A stretch of 64,000 nt of DNA, taken from contig JANQOR010000037.1 of NCBI GenBank assembly GCA_028285685.1, forward strand, positions 62,001 through 126,000, read 5' to 3'. A model generated the notes under the pieces. The model saw only the letters and a list, made by a program, of their open reading frames with translations. It made no database searches and was not told the DNA's origin. Position numbers and translations under genes: made by a program. Positions 19,372 to 29,153 of the stretch are shown here, piece after piece. Each line of letters begins with the position of its first letter. Within the stretch, counting starts at the first letter, position 1. Origin of the DNA: Cyclobacteriaceae bacterium (GTDB lineage: Bacteria > Bacteroidota > Bacteroidia > Cytophagales > Cyclobacteriaceae).

Positions 19372-21981
19372 TTAGCCAACCAATTCTTTTCCAATCTTCA
19401 GAGCTTCCTCCAGACCATTTACATCTTTCCCACCAGCGGTGGCATAGAAAGGCTGGCCTCCGCCGCCTCCTTTTATTGAAGTTGCCATTTTACGGACAAT
19501 CTCATTGGCATTCATCCCATTGTTTACCAGCCCATCATCTAGCATGACTGTCAGCATCGGCTTCCCATCGATCTTCGCGGCGACCAATAAAACCAAATTT
19601 TCCACCTCCCTTTTCAAATCAAATGCTACCTGCTTTAGACTATCCGCCGACGGGAATTCACCTGAATAGAAAATCATGCTTTTCCCATTTGATTTAGTCA
19701 CCGAATCAAGCATAATTCTCTTAAGTTGAGACGCTTGTTGCTGGTTCAGTTGTTCCAGTCTCTTTTGAGCGGACTGGTTTTCAGCCACCAACGTTTCCAC
19801 CGCCTTCCTAAGATCTTTTGGATGCTTGAGAAGCTCTTCCAATTCATAAACAAGGTCGCTCTTTTTCTTATTATATCTCTCTGCCTCAACAGAAGTTATT
19901 GCTTCTATTCGTCGCACTCCGGCAGCGATCGATGATTCACTGATGATCTTCAACAGTCCGATATTTCCAGTTCTCTTCACATGAGTTCCACCACACAATT
20001 CGACCGAATAGTCTTGATCGAACGTGATCACGCGAACGAAATCACCGTACTTCTCTCCGAAAAGTGCCATCGCGCCAAGTTCTTTAGCTTCAGCTATGGG
20101 AACATTCAGCTTTTCGTCCAATTCTATGTTTTCCCTGATCTTTTCGTTAGTGATTTGCTCAATTTCAGCCAATTCCTCATCTGTCACCTTAGAGAAATGA
20201 GAAAAGTCGAATCGCAGCGCTTTGTCATTTACGAGCGAGCCTTTCTGTTGAACATGATCCCCGAGAACTCTTCTTAGCGCCGCATGCAACAAATGGGTCG
20301 CAGAATGATTGTTTTGCGTCAGGACCCGTTTTGTATGGTTCACAATTGCATGAACTTCTCCATCTAACTTGCCTGGCAACTTTTTGGTAAAATGAACAAT
20401 GAGATCATTTTCTTTTTTTGTATCAAGAACCTCAACCCTTTCTTCGCCAAATTGTAGGTAGCCGGTATCTCCAACCTGACCTCCACTTTCAGCATAAAAC
20501 GGAGTCTCTTCCAGAACAATCTGAAACAACGTTTTTTCCTTTTGTTTCATTTCGCGGTATCGTAGAACGTTAGTCCTTGATTCAAAGTGCTGGTAACCAA
20601 CAAAGGTTGAGGTATCTCCGTCATTGACCAGCATCCAGTCGCCAGCCGATAGCTTAGCAGCACTTTTTGACCTATTTTTCTGGATCTCCATCTCGTCTTG
20701 AAATCCCTTTTCATCTACTGTCATCTCATTTTCGCGAGCGATCAATGCAGTAAGGTCAAGCGGGAAACCATAGGTATCGTAAAGTTCGAAGGCTGTGGAT
20801 CCATCAATTTCTTTGGAGTTTTCACCTGTAATAGCATCCAACTTCTTCAATCCATTGTCAAGCGTTCGTAAAAATGAGATTTCCTCCTCCTTTATGACTT
20901 TCCCAATAAAATCCTGCTGCTGCTTCAACTCGGGAAATACTTCTCCTAACTGATCCACCAAGACATCCAACAGTTCATAAAGGAATGGCTCCTTGAAATT
21001 CAGGAAAGTATACCCATACCGAACAGCTCTTCTCAAAATTCGCCTGATGACATATCCAGCTTTATTGTTGCTCGGGAGCTGGCCATCCGCAATTGTAAAC
21101 GCAATGGCACGGATGTGATCCGAAATCACACGAATTGCAATGTCAGTCTTCTCATTGGTGCCGTACTCAACTCCCCCTTTTGCCGCAACCCACTGAATTA
21201 GTGGTTGGAACACGTCTGTATCGTAATTCGATTCTTTTTGCTGGATAGCCATTGCCAGGCGTTCAAATCCCATTCCAGTGTCTACATGCTGATTAGGTAA
21301 ATTTTCAAGTGACCCATTTGCGAGCCTGTTGAATTGGATAAAGACTAGATTCCAGACTTCCACAACTTGTGGATGATCCTTATTAACTAGTTCCTCTCCT
21401 GGCAATTTATCTACTTCAGTCTGGGGCCTGAGGTCTATATGAAGTTCTGAACACGGACCACATGGACCTGTTTCACCCATTTCCCAAAAGTTGTCTTTTT
21501 TGGACCCATTCAAGATCCGATCTTCCGGCAGATGATCACGCCAAAAATCTTTTGCTTCGATATCCGGTTCCAGATTCTCCTCTTCATCGCCTTCAAATAT
21601 GGTGGCGTAAAACCGATCCTTGGGCAAGCCAAATTTTTCAGTCAACAGTTCCCAGGCCCATGCAATAGCTTCTTTCTTGAAATAATCACCGAACGACCAA
21701 TTACCTAGCATCTCGAACATTGTGTGATGATAAGTATCTATCCCAACCTCTTCGAGATCATTGTGTTTACCAGAAACTCTCAGACATTTTTGAGTATCCG
21801 TTATGCGCTTGTTTTCAATACTTTTGGTTCCCAGAAAATAATCTTTGAACTGATTCATCCCCGCATTCGTAAACATCAGGGTTGGATCATTTTGCACCAC
21901 AATAGGTGCTGAGGGCACTATTTTGTGGGATTTGTCCTTAAAAAATTCTAAAAATGTATTTCGGATTGATTTTGAATCCAT
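19372..21981 (-). CDS. alaS: Alanyl-tRNA synthetase
   Basis: Class II synthetase of 869 residues that charges tRNA-Ala and edits mischarged Ser/Gly. The N-terminal catalytic domain begins with IRNTFLEFFKDKSHKIV and contains DPTLMFTNAGMNQFKDYF (motif 1-2 region). The editing domain has the zinc-site HSATHLLHAAL (near 560) and CGGTHVKRTGNIG (near 660), and the C-Ala domain ends with KGGGGGQPFYATAGG. It is complete and normal in length. It is divergent from an M23 peptidase gene, an arrangement common in Bacteroidota, with 142 bases between the starts. Confidence 0.97.
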   Translation of the reverse strand: MDSKSIRNTFLEFFKDKSHKIVPSAPIVVQNDPTLMFTNAGMNQFKDYFLGTKSIENKRITDTQKCLRVSGKHNDLEEVGIDTYHHTMFEMLGNWSFGDYFKKEAIAWAWELLTEKFGLPKDRFYATIFEGDEEENLEPDIEAKDFWRDHLPEDRILNGSKKDNFWEMGETGPCGPCSELHIDLRPQTEVDKLPGEELVNKDHPQVVEVWNLVFIQFNRLANGSLENLPNQHVDTGMGFERLAMAIQQKESNYDTDVFQPLIQWVAAKGGVEYGTNEKTDIAIRVISDHIRAIAFTIADGQLPSNNKAGYVIRRILRRAVRYGYTFLNFKEPFLYELLDVLVDQLGEVFPELKQQQDFIGKVIKEEEISFLRTLDNGLKKLDAITGENSKEIDGSTAFELYDTYGFPLDLTALIARENEMTVDEKGFQDEMEIQKNRSKSAAKLSAGDWMLVNDGDTSTFVGYQHFESRTNVLRYREMKQKEKTLFQIVLEETPFYAESGGQVGDTGYLQFGEERVEVLDTKKENDLIVHFTKKLPGKLDGEVHAIVNHTKRVLTQNNHSATHLLHAALRRVLGDHVQQKGSLVNDKALRFDFSHFSKVTDEELAEIEQITNEKIRENIELDEKLNVPIAEAKELGAMALFGEKYGDFVRVITFDQDYSVELCGGTHVKRTGNIGLLKIISESSIAAGVRRIEAITSVEAERYNKKKSDLVYELEELLKHPKDLRKAVETLVAENQSAQKRLEQLNQQQASQLKRIMLDSVTKSNGKSMIFYSGEFPSADSLKQVAFDLKREVENLVLLVAAKIDGKPMLTVMLDDGLVNNGMNANEIVRKMATSIKGGGGGQPFYATAGGKDVNGLEEALKIGKELVG

Positions 21982-22123
21982 TATTCTGTCTGAAATATAA
22001 GAATTTTAATGTAAAATCTTAGGATTATGAAAAAAGCTTAAATAATCATAAATTGCAGTCGCAGAAATGCAGTTGCCAACTAATTAGTACGTTTAGCAAA
22101 ATTACATAATTACCTATCACCCG

Positions 22124-23107
22124 ATGGCAAAAATTAAGTACTACTACGACACAGAATCGTGTCGTTATGAGAGAATAAGAGTCAGCACCTGGGACATCAT
22201 TTTAAATCTTCTTGGTTTCCTCGTTGTTTCCACCATAATTGGAGTTGGGATTTTCCTTGCAGCAGACCACTACTTTGAATCTCCAACTAAGGCGTCGCTT
22301 AGAAAAGAAAATGAAGAACTTCGACTCTACTACGATCTCATGCGACAAGATTTGGATGAATCCAACCAAATGTTGGGAGTACTTCAAGAGAGGGATGATG
22401 ACATTTATCGTGTTGTCTTTGGCGTTGAACCAATTCCTGATGAAATAAGAACCGCAGGCATTGGAGGCTCTAACCGGTACAGAGAGCTCCTGGAAAAAGG
22501 ACTTGAGCGGGAGGATTTGATCATAAACAGTATGAAGGAGATGGATGCTTTAAAAAAGCAGATGTATATCCAGACCAAATCATATGACGAAATCATGGAT
22601 ATGGCAGCTAATAAAGAAGAACTTTTGGCAAGTCTACCAGCCATTCAACCGGTGTCAAATACTGAGCTTAGAAGGTTAGCTTCCGGGTATGGATATCGTA
22701 TCCACCCTATATATAAGGTCAACAAAATGCATTGGGGTACAGATTTTTCTCTCAAGACCGGCACTCCCGTCTATGCAACAGGCGATGGCGTGATTAGATG
22801 GACGAAATCAAGCTTTGGGGGCTACGGAAAGCAAATAGAGATCAACCATGGTTTTGGTTACAGGACCAAGTATGCTCATCTTAGTGAGTTTGTGGTCAAA
22901 AGAGGTCAGAATGTGAAGCGTGGGGAGTTAATTGGATACTCTGGTAACACAGGGGGTTCGACTGCACCACACTTACATTATGAGGTTATCAAAGATGGGA
23001 AAAAAGTAAACCCAGTGAACTTCTTCTACAAGGACCTGACAGATGAGCAGTATGCCGAAATCCTCAGACTGTCCGCACTTGAAAATCAATCCATGGGATC
23101 GTACTAA
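22124..23107 (+). CDS. M23 family (LytM-like) peptidase, membrane-anchored
   Basis: A 327-residue envelope protein. A short cytoplasmic N-terminus with YYYDTESCRYERI precedes one transmembrane helix (about 23-48), a coiled coil (about 55-165) and a C-terminal LytM domain. The zinc site is present: HWGTDF (near 203) supplies His and Asp, and APHLHYEV (near 282) supplies the second His motif, so it should be an active peptidoglycan endopeptidase. The DNA ends with a strong rho-independent terminator 20 bases after the stop. The protein resembles MepM/NlpD-like hydrolases coupled to morphogenesis. Confidence 0.92.
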   Translation: MAKIKYYYDTESCRYERIRVSTWDIILNLLGFLVVSTIIGVGIFLAADHYFESPTKASLRKENEELRLYYDLMRQDLDESNQMLGVLQERDDDIYRVVFGVEPIPDEIRTAGIGGSNRYRELLEKGLEREDLIINSMKEMDALKKQMYIQTKSYDEIMDMAANKEELLASLPAIQPVSNTELRRLASGYGYRIHPIYKVNKMHWGTDFSLKTGTPVYATGDGVIRWTKSSFGGYGKQIEINHGFGYRTKYAHLSEFVVKRGQNVKRGELIGYSGNTGGSTAPHLHYEVIKDGKKVNPVNFFYKDLTDEQYAEILRLSALENQSMGSY

Positions 23108-23126
23108 AGGATAAAAAAATTAAATC

Positions 23127-23159
23127 AAAAAGGGATCTGAGTTTTAGATCCCTTTTTTT
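23127..23159 (+). terminator. Rho-independent terminator after the M23 peptidase gene
   Basis: A perfect 10-bp stem AAAGGGATCT / AGATCCCTTT with a 7-base loop (GAGTTTT), followed by a run of T. It ends only 14 bases before the start codon of the CapA-like gene. Confidence 0.9.
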
Positions 23160-23173
23160 GTTTCATTTGAGAT

Positions 23174-24349
23174 GTGAAAAGAACCCTTCGCATCCTAATC
23201 TTTTTTTCTATCACCGCCTGCAAGACCGGGAAGCCGGTCACCACTCCTCCCATCCTGCCCGAACCGACCGCTGATATCCTAAAAGATTCTGTTTATCTGA
23301 TTACTCAAGAGGGAGATACGTTGCACAACCTGGAAGGAGAGGTTGACATATCAATATCGAGGCTACTCCCAGATACAATCTCCATCGCCGCGGTTGGTGA
23401 CATAATGGTTGGCACAAACTTTCCAAACACTTCCTACTTGCCCAAAGATTCCGGTAGATACCTATGGAATGATGTGAGGAGTATTCTTAAGGGGGCACAT
23501 ATAACTTTCGGAAACCTGGAAGGAACGATCCTCAACAGCGGAGGGGATCAGAAAAAATGTAACAATCCCAAACTTTGCTACCTGTTTAGATCACCTGAGT
23601 ATCTCGCCGAGAATTTCAGGGAGTGTGGGTTTGATTTGATGAGCCTTGCCAACAATCACGCAAATGACTTTGGATCAGCTGGCCGGAGTAATACCCAGCG
23701 GGTCCTTGATTCGCTTGGAATCAGCCATGCTGGCTCTGTGGATCAGCCATTTACGATAAAAAAAATCGGACACTTGAAGATTGGTTTCTGCGCCTTTGCT
23801 CCCAATAAGGGAACTGCGAGTATTCACCAGGCCGAAAAAATGAAGGAGATCATTCAACATCTGGATTCTCTGACTGATCTAGTTATCGCCTCGTTCCATG
23901 CAGGCGCAGAAGGTGCCAAAAATCAACATGTGACACGGAAGGCGGAATTTTACTACGGGGAGAACCGTGGGAATGTCTACGAAATGGCGCATCGCATGAT
24001 CGACCATGGAGCTGATGTCGTACTTGGGCACGGACCGCATGTAGCAAGGGCCATTGAGGTTTACAACAAAAAATTTATCGCGTACAGCTTAGGCAATTTT
24101 CTAACCTATGGACGTTTTAATTTGCGTGGTCCTGCGGGCGAAGCTCCGTTGTTGGAAATTAAAACAACCGTGGATGGAGAATTTTTGGAAGGACAAATTC
24201 ATGCCTTTCGACAAAGTTATTCTCTCGGTCCAAGAAATGATTTAAAACTTTCTGCGATAAAAACAATTCAGAGATTATCTTTGGAAGACTTCCCGAATAA
24301 TCCTGTAACCCTTGATGATTTCGGAAGAATTACTTACTTTGAAAACTGA
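23174..24349 (+). CDS. CapA-family (PGA_cap) lipoprotein
   Basis: A 391-residue protein with a metallophosphatase-like CapA fold. The GTG start gives MKRTLRILIFFSITACKTGK, a lipobox with Cys near residue 16. Motifs are AAVGDIMVGTNF, FGNLEGTIL, SLANNHANDFG, IASFHAGAEG and LGHGPHVARAIE followed by IAYSLGNFLTYG, the conserved metal-site blocks of the family. Named after poly-gamma-glutamate synthesis CapA, most such lipoproteins have no proven role; phosphatase or envelope-polymer functions are both possible. It starts directly behind a terminator and is followed by a MerR-like gene after 16 bases. Confidence 0.85.
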   Translation: MKRTLRILIFFSITACKTGKPVTTPPILPEPTADILKDSVYLITQEGDTLHNLEGEVDISISRLLPDTISIAAVGDIMVGTNFPNTSYLPKDSGRYLWNDVRSILKGAHITFGNLEGTILNSGGDQKKCNNPKLCYLFRSPEYLAENFRECGFDLMSLANNHANDFGSAGRSNTQRVLDSLGISHAGSVDQPFTIKKIGHLKIGFCAFAPNKGTASIHQAEKMKEIIQHLDSLTDLVIASFHAGAEGAKNQHVTRKAEFYYGENRGNVYEMAHRMIDHGADVVLGHGPHVARAIEVYNKKFIAYSLGNFLTYGRFNLRGPAGEAPLLEIKTTVDGEFLEGQIHAFRQSYSLGPRNDLKLSAIKTIQRLSLEDFPNNPVTLDDFGRITYFEN

Positions 24350-24365
24350 ATCCTAACCACCCAAC

Positions 24366-24704
24366 GTGCCCTACAAGGAAAAAGAGATTGAGAAAAAATA
24401 TTACACCATCGGAGAAGTTGCCGATGAATTGGGTGTAGCCACATCTCTTATTCGATTCTGGGAAGGAGAATTCGATAACATCAAACCAAAGAAGAATCGA
24501 AAGGGTAACAGGCAGTTTACCAAGGAGGATCTCCAGAATGTAAAACTCATTTATCACTTGGTCAAGGAAAAGGGATATACCCTGCAGGGCGCCCGAGACT
24601 TTATCGCAAATGGCGTGGATGCAGCAGCTGGGAAAATGGAGATGATTGAATCACTAAAAAATATCAGAGCCTTTCTAACGGATCTTAGAAAAGAGATTTC
24701 TTAG
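24366..24704 (+). CDS. MerR-family transcriptional regulator
   Basis: A 112-residue regulator beginning at GTG. The MerR winged helix-turn-helix reads YYTIGEVADELGVATSLIRFWE, then the wing with RQFTKEDLQNVKLIYHLVKEKGYTL. Downstream is only a short helix, without the cysteine effector site of metal sensors. Small MerR proteins of this type are conserved in Bacteroidota next to alaS and M23 peptidase genes; their targets are not known. It sits between capA (16 bases) and dprA (7 bases) in a likely operon. Confidence 0.9.
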   Translation: MPYKEKEIEKKYYTIGEVADELGVATSLIRFWEGEFDNIKPKKNRKGNRQFTKEDLQNVKLIYHLVKEKGYTLQGARDFIANGVDAAAGKMEMIESLKNIRAFLTDLRKEIS

Positions 24705-24711
24705 AAAAAGT

Positions 24712-25809
24712 ATGACTGAAGAATTGGTTCATCAGCTCTCACTAGAGTTGATTCCTGGCGTTGGTCCAAAGGGCGTAAAACAACTTATCAGCTATTGTGG
24801 TTCTGCTTCAGAAGTAATCAGAGCTCCAAAGAATCAGCTATTGAAAATTCCTGGAATTGGGTACAAAATGGCAGAAGCTGTAAAGACTGCCAACACCTCC
24901 AAGGAAGCTGAGCGCATCATCAGAATCAGTGAAAAAAAAGAAATTGATCTACTGCATTTCACCGATCCAAGGTATCCGAAAAAATTGAAGCAGATTCATG
25001 ACGCGCCAAATATCCTTTATCTCAAAGGAAAAGGTGATATCAATCCGTTACGAACAATTGCTGTTGTGGGTGCGCGCAAAGCAACGAGTTATGGAAAATC
25101 AATCACTGAGCAGATCGTCTCAGAACTGGGTTTGATTGGTGTAACAGTGGTAAGCGGTCTTGCCTACGGAATTGACATCCATGCGCATAAGGCTGCTTTG
25201 AAAAATGATATCCCGACCTTCGCCATCATCGCGGGAGGTCTTGACCGTATATATCCTTCATCACATAAAAAATATGCAGAAGAGATGCAGGAACAAGGTG
25301 GCCTGGTGTCAGAGAGCGTTCCAGGTACTAAACCGGATCCACACCTTTTCCCAGTGAGAAACAGGATTATTGCTGGAATCTCTGACGCGACTATTGTGGT
25401 TGAAGCCGCCGAACGAGGCGGCGCGTTAATTACTGCGAATCTTGCTAATTCCTATGGTCGAATGGTTTTCGCAGTACCTGGAGATGTTGGAAACATCCTG
25501 TCCGAAGGAGCTAACAAGTTAATAGCTTCTCAAAAAGCCCTTATCTACACAGGTGTGGAGGACTTAATCTATCATTTGGAATGGAAAATAAACCAGATCG
25601 AAAGAAGCTCGCGAGATCTGCCCGACTTGTCCGCTGAAGAAGAAGAGATCTACACTCTTCTGTTACAAAACAAAAAGGCGCTTGAGATTGATGTGATTGC
25701 ATTAAGGTCCCAGATTTCAATCAACCAAGTAGCATCTATTCTGCTAGGACTCGAATTTAAGGATTTGATCAAAAGCTTACCTGGTAAAAAATACGAGGTG
25801 GTCAAGTAG
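24712..25809 (+). CDS. dprA: DNA-processing protein DprA
   Basis: Cytoplasmic single-strand DNA-binding protein that loads RecA during transformation; 365 residues. It has an N-terminal helix-hairpin-helix (LIPGVGPKGVKQLI and IPGIGYKMAEAV, about 10-65), the Rossmann-like core with VGARKATSYGK, SGLAYGIDIHAHKAAL, IIAGGLDRIYP, PVRNRIIAGISD and AAERGGALITANLA (about 110-300), and a C-terminal winged helix (about 305-365). All core motifs are intact. It follows merR by 7 bases. No other competence genes are visible here. Confidence 0.95.
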   Translation: MTEELVHQLSLELIPGVGPKGVKQLISYCGSASEVIRAPKNQLLKIPGIGYKMAEAVKTANTSKEAERIIRISEKKEIDLLHFTDPRYPKKLKQIHDAPNILYLKGKGDINPLRTIAVVGARKATSYGKSITEQIVSELGLIGVTVVSGLAYGIDIHAHKAALKNDIPTFAIIAGGLDRIYPSSHKKYAEEMQEQGGLVSESVPGTKPDPHLFPVRNRIIAGISDATIVVEAAERGGALITANLANSYGRMVFAVPGDVGNILSEGANKLIASQKALIYTGVEDLIYHLEWKINQIERSSRDLPDLSAEEEEIYTLLLQNKKALEIDVIALRSQISINQVASILLGLEFKDLIKSLPGKKYEVVK

Positions 25810-25888
25810 CTGGAAGCACGTTGACCATTTAATGTCACAAATTTTGCAACCTTTGAGGGTCAGACCTGTACTTTAATAAAAAAACATC

Positions 25889-28291
25889 ATGTTACGTAAC
25901 TTCCTGATCACCTCATACCGAACACTATCGCGAAGCAAGGCCTATTTGCTTCTAAGCGTTCTTGGCTTGTCACTCGGTGTTTCATGTGTCATCGCTCTCT
26001 ACACAATCATCAATTTTCAAAGCAGTTTCGATCTGCACCAGGAAAACTACGATTCGTTTTATCGTCTAATCGGAAGTTACAAGGTCGGAGACAATGAGGG
26101 AAAAACCGCCACTGTCCCTCATCCCCTGGCCAATGGAATACGAGAGGAATTGTCCGGAGTGGAGGCCATAAGCAACACGTTTATGCTGTCAGATCAAATC
26201 AATATTCCTCAAGCTGATGATTTGATAAAGAAAATAAAACAGGATCGTATAGGTTTCGTTCAACCAGATGCTTTCAATATACTTTCATTCAATTGGCTGG
26301 TGGGTGGAGTAAATTCTGATCCAAACAGTGTCTTTGTTTCATCATCCACTGCGCAAAAGTTCTTTGGCTCCAATTTGAGTTTTCAATCGATTCTTGGCAA
26401 GACAATAAATCTTGCGAACAAGCACACGCTTACTATAAACGGCATCTATGAAGATTTACCAAAAAACACCGACTTTCCTTTTGAGGTCGTAGCATATTAT
26501 GAAAAACAAGAAGGAGTAAATCCCTATTACGGAGAAGGAAAGATTTGGGGCAGACTTAACGGTGGAACACAATGCATCATGAAGATTGGCAAGGGAGCAG
26601 ATCCACAACAGACGGAAGCTAGCATACGGAGTGCCTTTGAAAAGTTCAATCGAGTGGAGGGGTACAACCTCGAAATGCAGCCATTAGCTAACATCCATAC
26701 AGAGCCAGTTGGAAATTATAGCGGTGTCAGCTTTGAGCCAAAATACAAATTGATTTCCTATACCCTTGCGATATTTCTGGCATTGATCGGAAGTATTAAT
26801 TTCATTAATCTCACTACTGCCAGATCTGTAAAGCGGGCTAGAGAAGTCGGGATTAGGAAAGTAATGGGAGGAAGAAAGGCTGAACTAATCACCCAGTTCA
26901 TCTTGGAGACGTTCATGATTGTGCTCATATCTCTGGGTATAGGTTTTGTTCTAGGGGAGCAAATTCTGATTTTGTTCAACAGCATGCTTGGACTAGAAAT
27001 CAGCATTGCAAATGTGCTCTTCTTTGACTGGATTGTATTTTCAATCATCGTACTACTCTCGATGACCATTTTGTCAGGATTATACCCAGCCTTGATCCTC
27101 TCAAGATTCTCGGCACTTACAGCCATAAAAATCAAAATTTCGAACATCGACAAGCAGAGTCGATTTCCACTTCGCAAAATTCTCGTAGGACTGCAATTTG
27201 GTGTTTCAATTTGTCTCATCATTGGAGCAATGGTCATTTTTTCTCAAACAGATTATATGAAAAATTATGACATGGGATTCAGGTCAAATGACATTATCAA
27301 CCTAAAATTCCCTGAACCAGATTTTGAAAAACAGACAAGGCTGAAAAATCAACTTGAAAGATATCCAGAAATTGAGATGGTGTCTTTACATCTTGGCAGT
27401 CCTCTTGCCGGCACGAACAATACCAGTAAATATTTTAATCCTGAAATTGGAAAGGATGAAATGTTTACTGTAAATGATAAAAGTATTGATGAAAACTATC
27501 TCGATCTTTTTGAGATTGAATTGTTAAGTGGTAGAAACCTGACCAATTCTGATCCTAGAGAAAACATTCTTGTAACAGAGATCAGTCTTTCTAAATTCAA
27601 CCTCGGAACACCGAGTGAAGCCATTGGGAAAACGGTTGAAGCGGACTGGGGGCTAAAAAGTAAAATCGTTGGAGTTGTTAAGAATTTCAATGCAAGATCT
27701 CTGCAGTCAGAGCTTATGCCCGTCTTCATGTTCTACCAACCCAGAGGGTTTTATGAAATTGCAATGAAGCTTTCAGATGGAGTACAGAACACAGAAACTG
27801 TTCTTGAAAATGTAGAAGCTGCATGGGATGGTGTCTATCCGGAACTTCTGATAGAGTATGGATTCCTTCAAGATCAGATTGCAAGAAGGTATCGATTTGA
27901 AGAGACTATGGCAAAGTCGATCAGTTTCTTTGTGGGAATTGCCCTGATTATTAGCATTTTAGGCTTGTATGGTTTGACAGACTATATGGCGAATGCAAAA
28001 CGAAAGGAAATTGGAATTAGAAAGGTTGTTGGAGCGAATATTCCTCAGATACTAATACTCTTCGTCAAGGAGGTCGTCTTCTTACTCTCCATAGCATTTG
28101 TGATATCGGCTTCCACCTCATTCTGGTTGATGAACTCATGGCTTGAAGGTTTTGAATACCATATTAGTATCGGGTGGGAAATCATGCTTGGAGCTTTGCT
28201 GGCTACTGCGGTCATCTCAATGCTGACGATGGGCTCCAGGTCAATGGCAGCTGCCAAGATCAATCCTGTGATTGTTTTGAAGGACGAATGA
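25889..28291 (+). CDS. FtsX/MacB-like duplicated permease without ATPase partner (orphan permease)
   Basis: An 800-residue inner-membrane protein with two fused permease halves. Half one: a first membrane helix (about 18-43), a periplasmic MacB-type domain (about 50-285), then three helices with the conserved turn REVGIRKVMGG (near 317). Half two: a helix near 428-450, a second periplasmic domain and three helices with KEIGIRKVVGA (near 706), ending in INPVIVLKDE. No ABC ATPase gene is adjacent, as is usual for this Bacteroidota group. It stands alone between dprA and the convergent methionine operon. Substrate unknown; it could be an exporter using a distant ATPase or an envelope-stress sensor. 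Confidence 0.88.
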   Translation: MLRNFLITSYRTLSRSKAYLLLSVLGLSLGVSCVIALYTIINFQSSFDLHQENYDSFYRLIGSYKVGDNEGKTATVPHPLANGIREELSGVEAISNTFMLSDQINIPQADDLIKKIKQDRIGFVQPDAFNILSFNWLVGGVNSDPNSVFVSSSTAQKFFGSNLSFQSILGKTINLANKHTLTINGIYEDLPKNTDFPFEVVAYYEKQEGVNPYYGEGKIWGRLNGGTQCIMKIGKGADPQQTEASIRSAFEKFNRVEGYNLEMQPLANIHTEPVGNYSGVSFEPKYKLISYTLAIFLALIGSINFINLTTARSVKRAREVGIRKVMGGRKAELITQFILETFMIVLISLGIGFVLGEQILILFNSMLGLEISIANVLFFDWIVFSIIVLLSMTILSGLYPALILSRFSALTAIKIKISNIDKQSRFPLRKILVGLQFGVSICLIIGAMVIFSQTDYMKNYDMGFRSNDIINLKFPEPDFEKQTRLKNQLERYPEIEMVSLHLGSPLAGTNNTSKYFNPEIGKDEMFTVNDKSIDENYLDLFEIELLSGRNLTNSDPRENILVTEISLSKFNLGTPSEAIGKTVEADWGLKSKIVGVVKNFNARSLQSELMPVFMFYQPRGFYEIAMKLSDGVQNTETVLENVEAAWDGVYPELLIEYGFLQDQIARRYRFEETMAKSISFFVGIALIISILGLYGLTDYMANAKRKEIGIRKVVGANIPQILILFVKEVVFLLSIAFVISASTSFWLMNSWLEGFEYHISIGWEIMLGALLATAVISMLTMGSRSMAAAKINPVIVLKDE

Positions 28292-28298
28292 GATCAGT

Positions 28299-29144
28299 CT
28301 AATTAAATACCTGGGCAGAATATACGAGCGATCTATTAAACTCGGCTTGATCTAACCCTGTCGTGATGTTACGATCATCGAAGAATTGAATCATTTTTTC
28401 GGTAGCCATATTACCTACTAATTCATCTTTGGCCATAGGACATCCGCCATATCCTTTGATCGCACCATCAATTCGCCTACAACCAGAAGCATAGATAGCC
28501 TCAAGCTTCTCATTTGCTGTTTCCCGTGTAGTGTGCAAGTGCGCACCAAATTCTATATGTGGAAATTTAGGTATTAGGCTTTCAAACAACGAAGTAATAT
28601 TTATTGGATTTGACACGCCAATCGTATCGGCAAGTGAAATTATGGTCACTTCCATTCTATCCAGACGATCCACAAAGTTTCCCACAAAATCAAGTTCATA
28701 CGGATCTCCATAAGGATTACCGAATCCCATCGACAGATAGACAACCAAGGTTTTTTCATGATCCTCACATAGTTCCTGCATTTCGGCAAGATCAAAGAAA
28801 GCGTCGTCTATCGAACGATTCGTGTTTCGTTGTTGGAAGGTTTCTGATAAGGAGAGTGGATAACCCAAATACTCGATTTCATCAAAATTACAGGCGTCTT
28901 GAGCACCCCTCAAGTTGGCAACAATTGCCAACAATTTTGATGTGGAATTGCCTAAGTCTAGTCCTTGCAAAACCTCTGCAGTGTCCTTCATCTGAGGTAT
29001 AGCTTTTGGCGAGACAAAGCTTCCGAAATCTATGGTATCAAAGCCTACCTTTAAGAGTTGATCGATGTATTGGATTTTCTTCTCAGTGGGAATCCAATCC
29101 GTCATCCCTTGCATGGCGTCCCTGGGACACTCGATTATTTTCAT
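28299..29144 (-). CDS. HMG-CoA lyase-like protein, last gene of the methionine operon
   Basis: A 281-residue TIM-barrel of the DRE-TIM metallolyase class. Seen: an N-terminal IIECPRDAMQGM (canonical lyases have PRDGLQ), DFGSFVSPKAIPQM, a metal-site AHLHTT (canonical HCHDT; the aspartate is replaced by threonine) and DGAIKGYGGCPMA, with the catalytic-loop cysteine. Canonical enzymes split HMG-CoA to acetoacetate and acetyl-CoA in leucine and ketone metabolism. The substituted motifs suggest either a divergent lyase or another substrate. It starts 9 bases after metF, so it is probably transcribed from the SAM-riboswitch-controlled promoter, which is unexpected. Confidence 0.8.
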   Translation of the reverse strand: MKIIECPRDAMQGMTDWIPTEKKIQYIDQLLKVGFDTIDFGSFVSPKAIPQMKDTAEVLQGLDLGNSTSKLLAIVANLRGAQDACNFDEIEYLGYPLSLSETFQQRNTNRSIDDAFFDLAEMQELCEDHEKTLVVYLSMGFGNPYGDPYELDFVGNFVDRLDRMEVTIISLADTIGVSNPINITSLFESLIPKFPHIEFGAHLHTTRETANEKLEAIYASGCRRIDGAIKGYGGCPMAKDELVGNMATEKMIQFFDDRNITTGLDQAEFNRSLVYSAQVFN

Positions 29145-29153
29145 ATAACAAAA

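Noticed and set aside
26758..27237. 159-residue antisense frame in the orphan permease
   Set aside because: It is the mirror of the membrane helices, not an independent gene.
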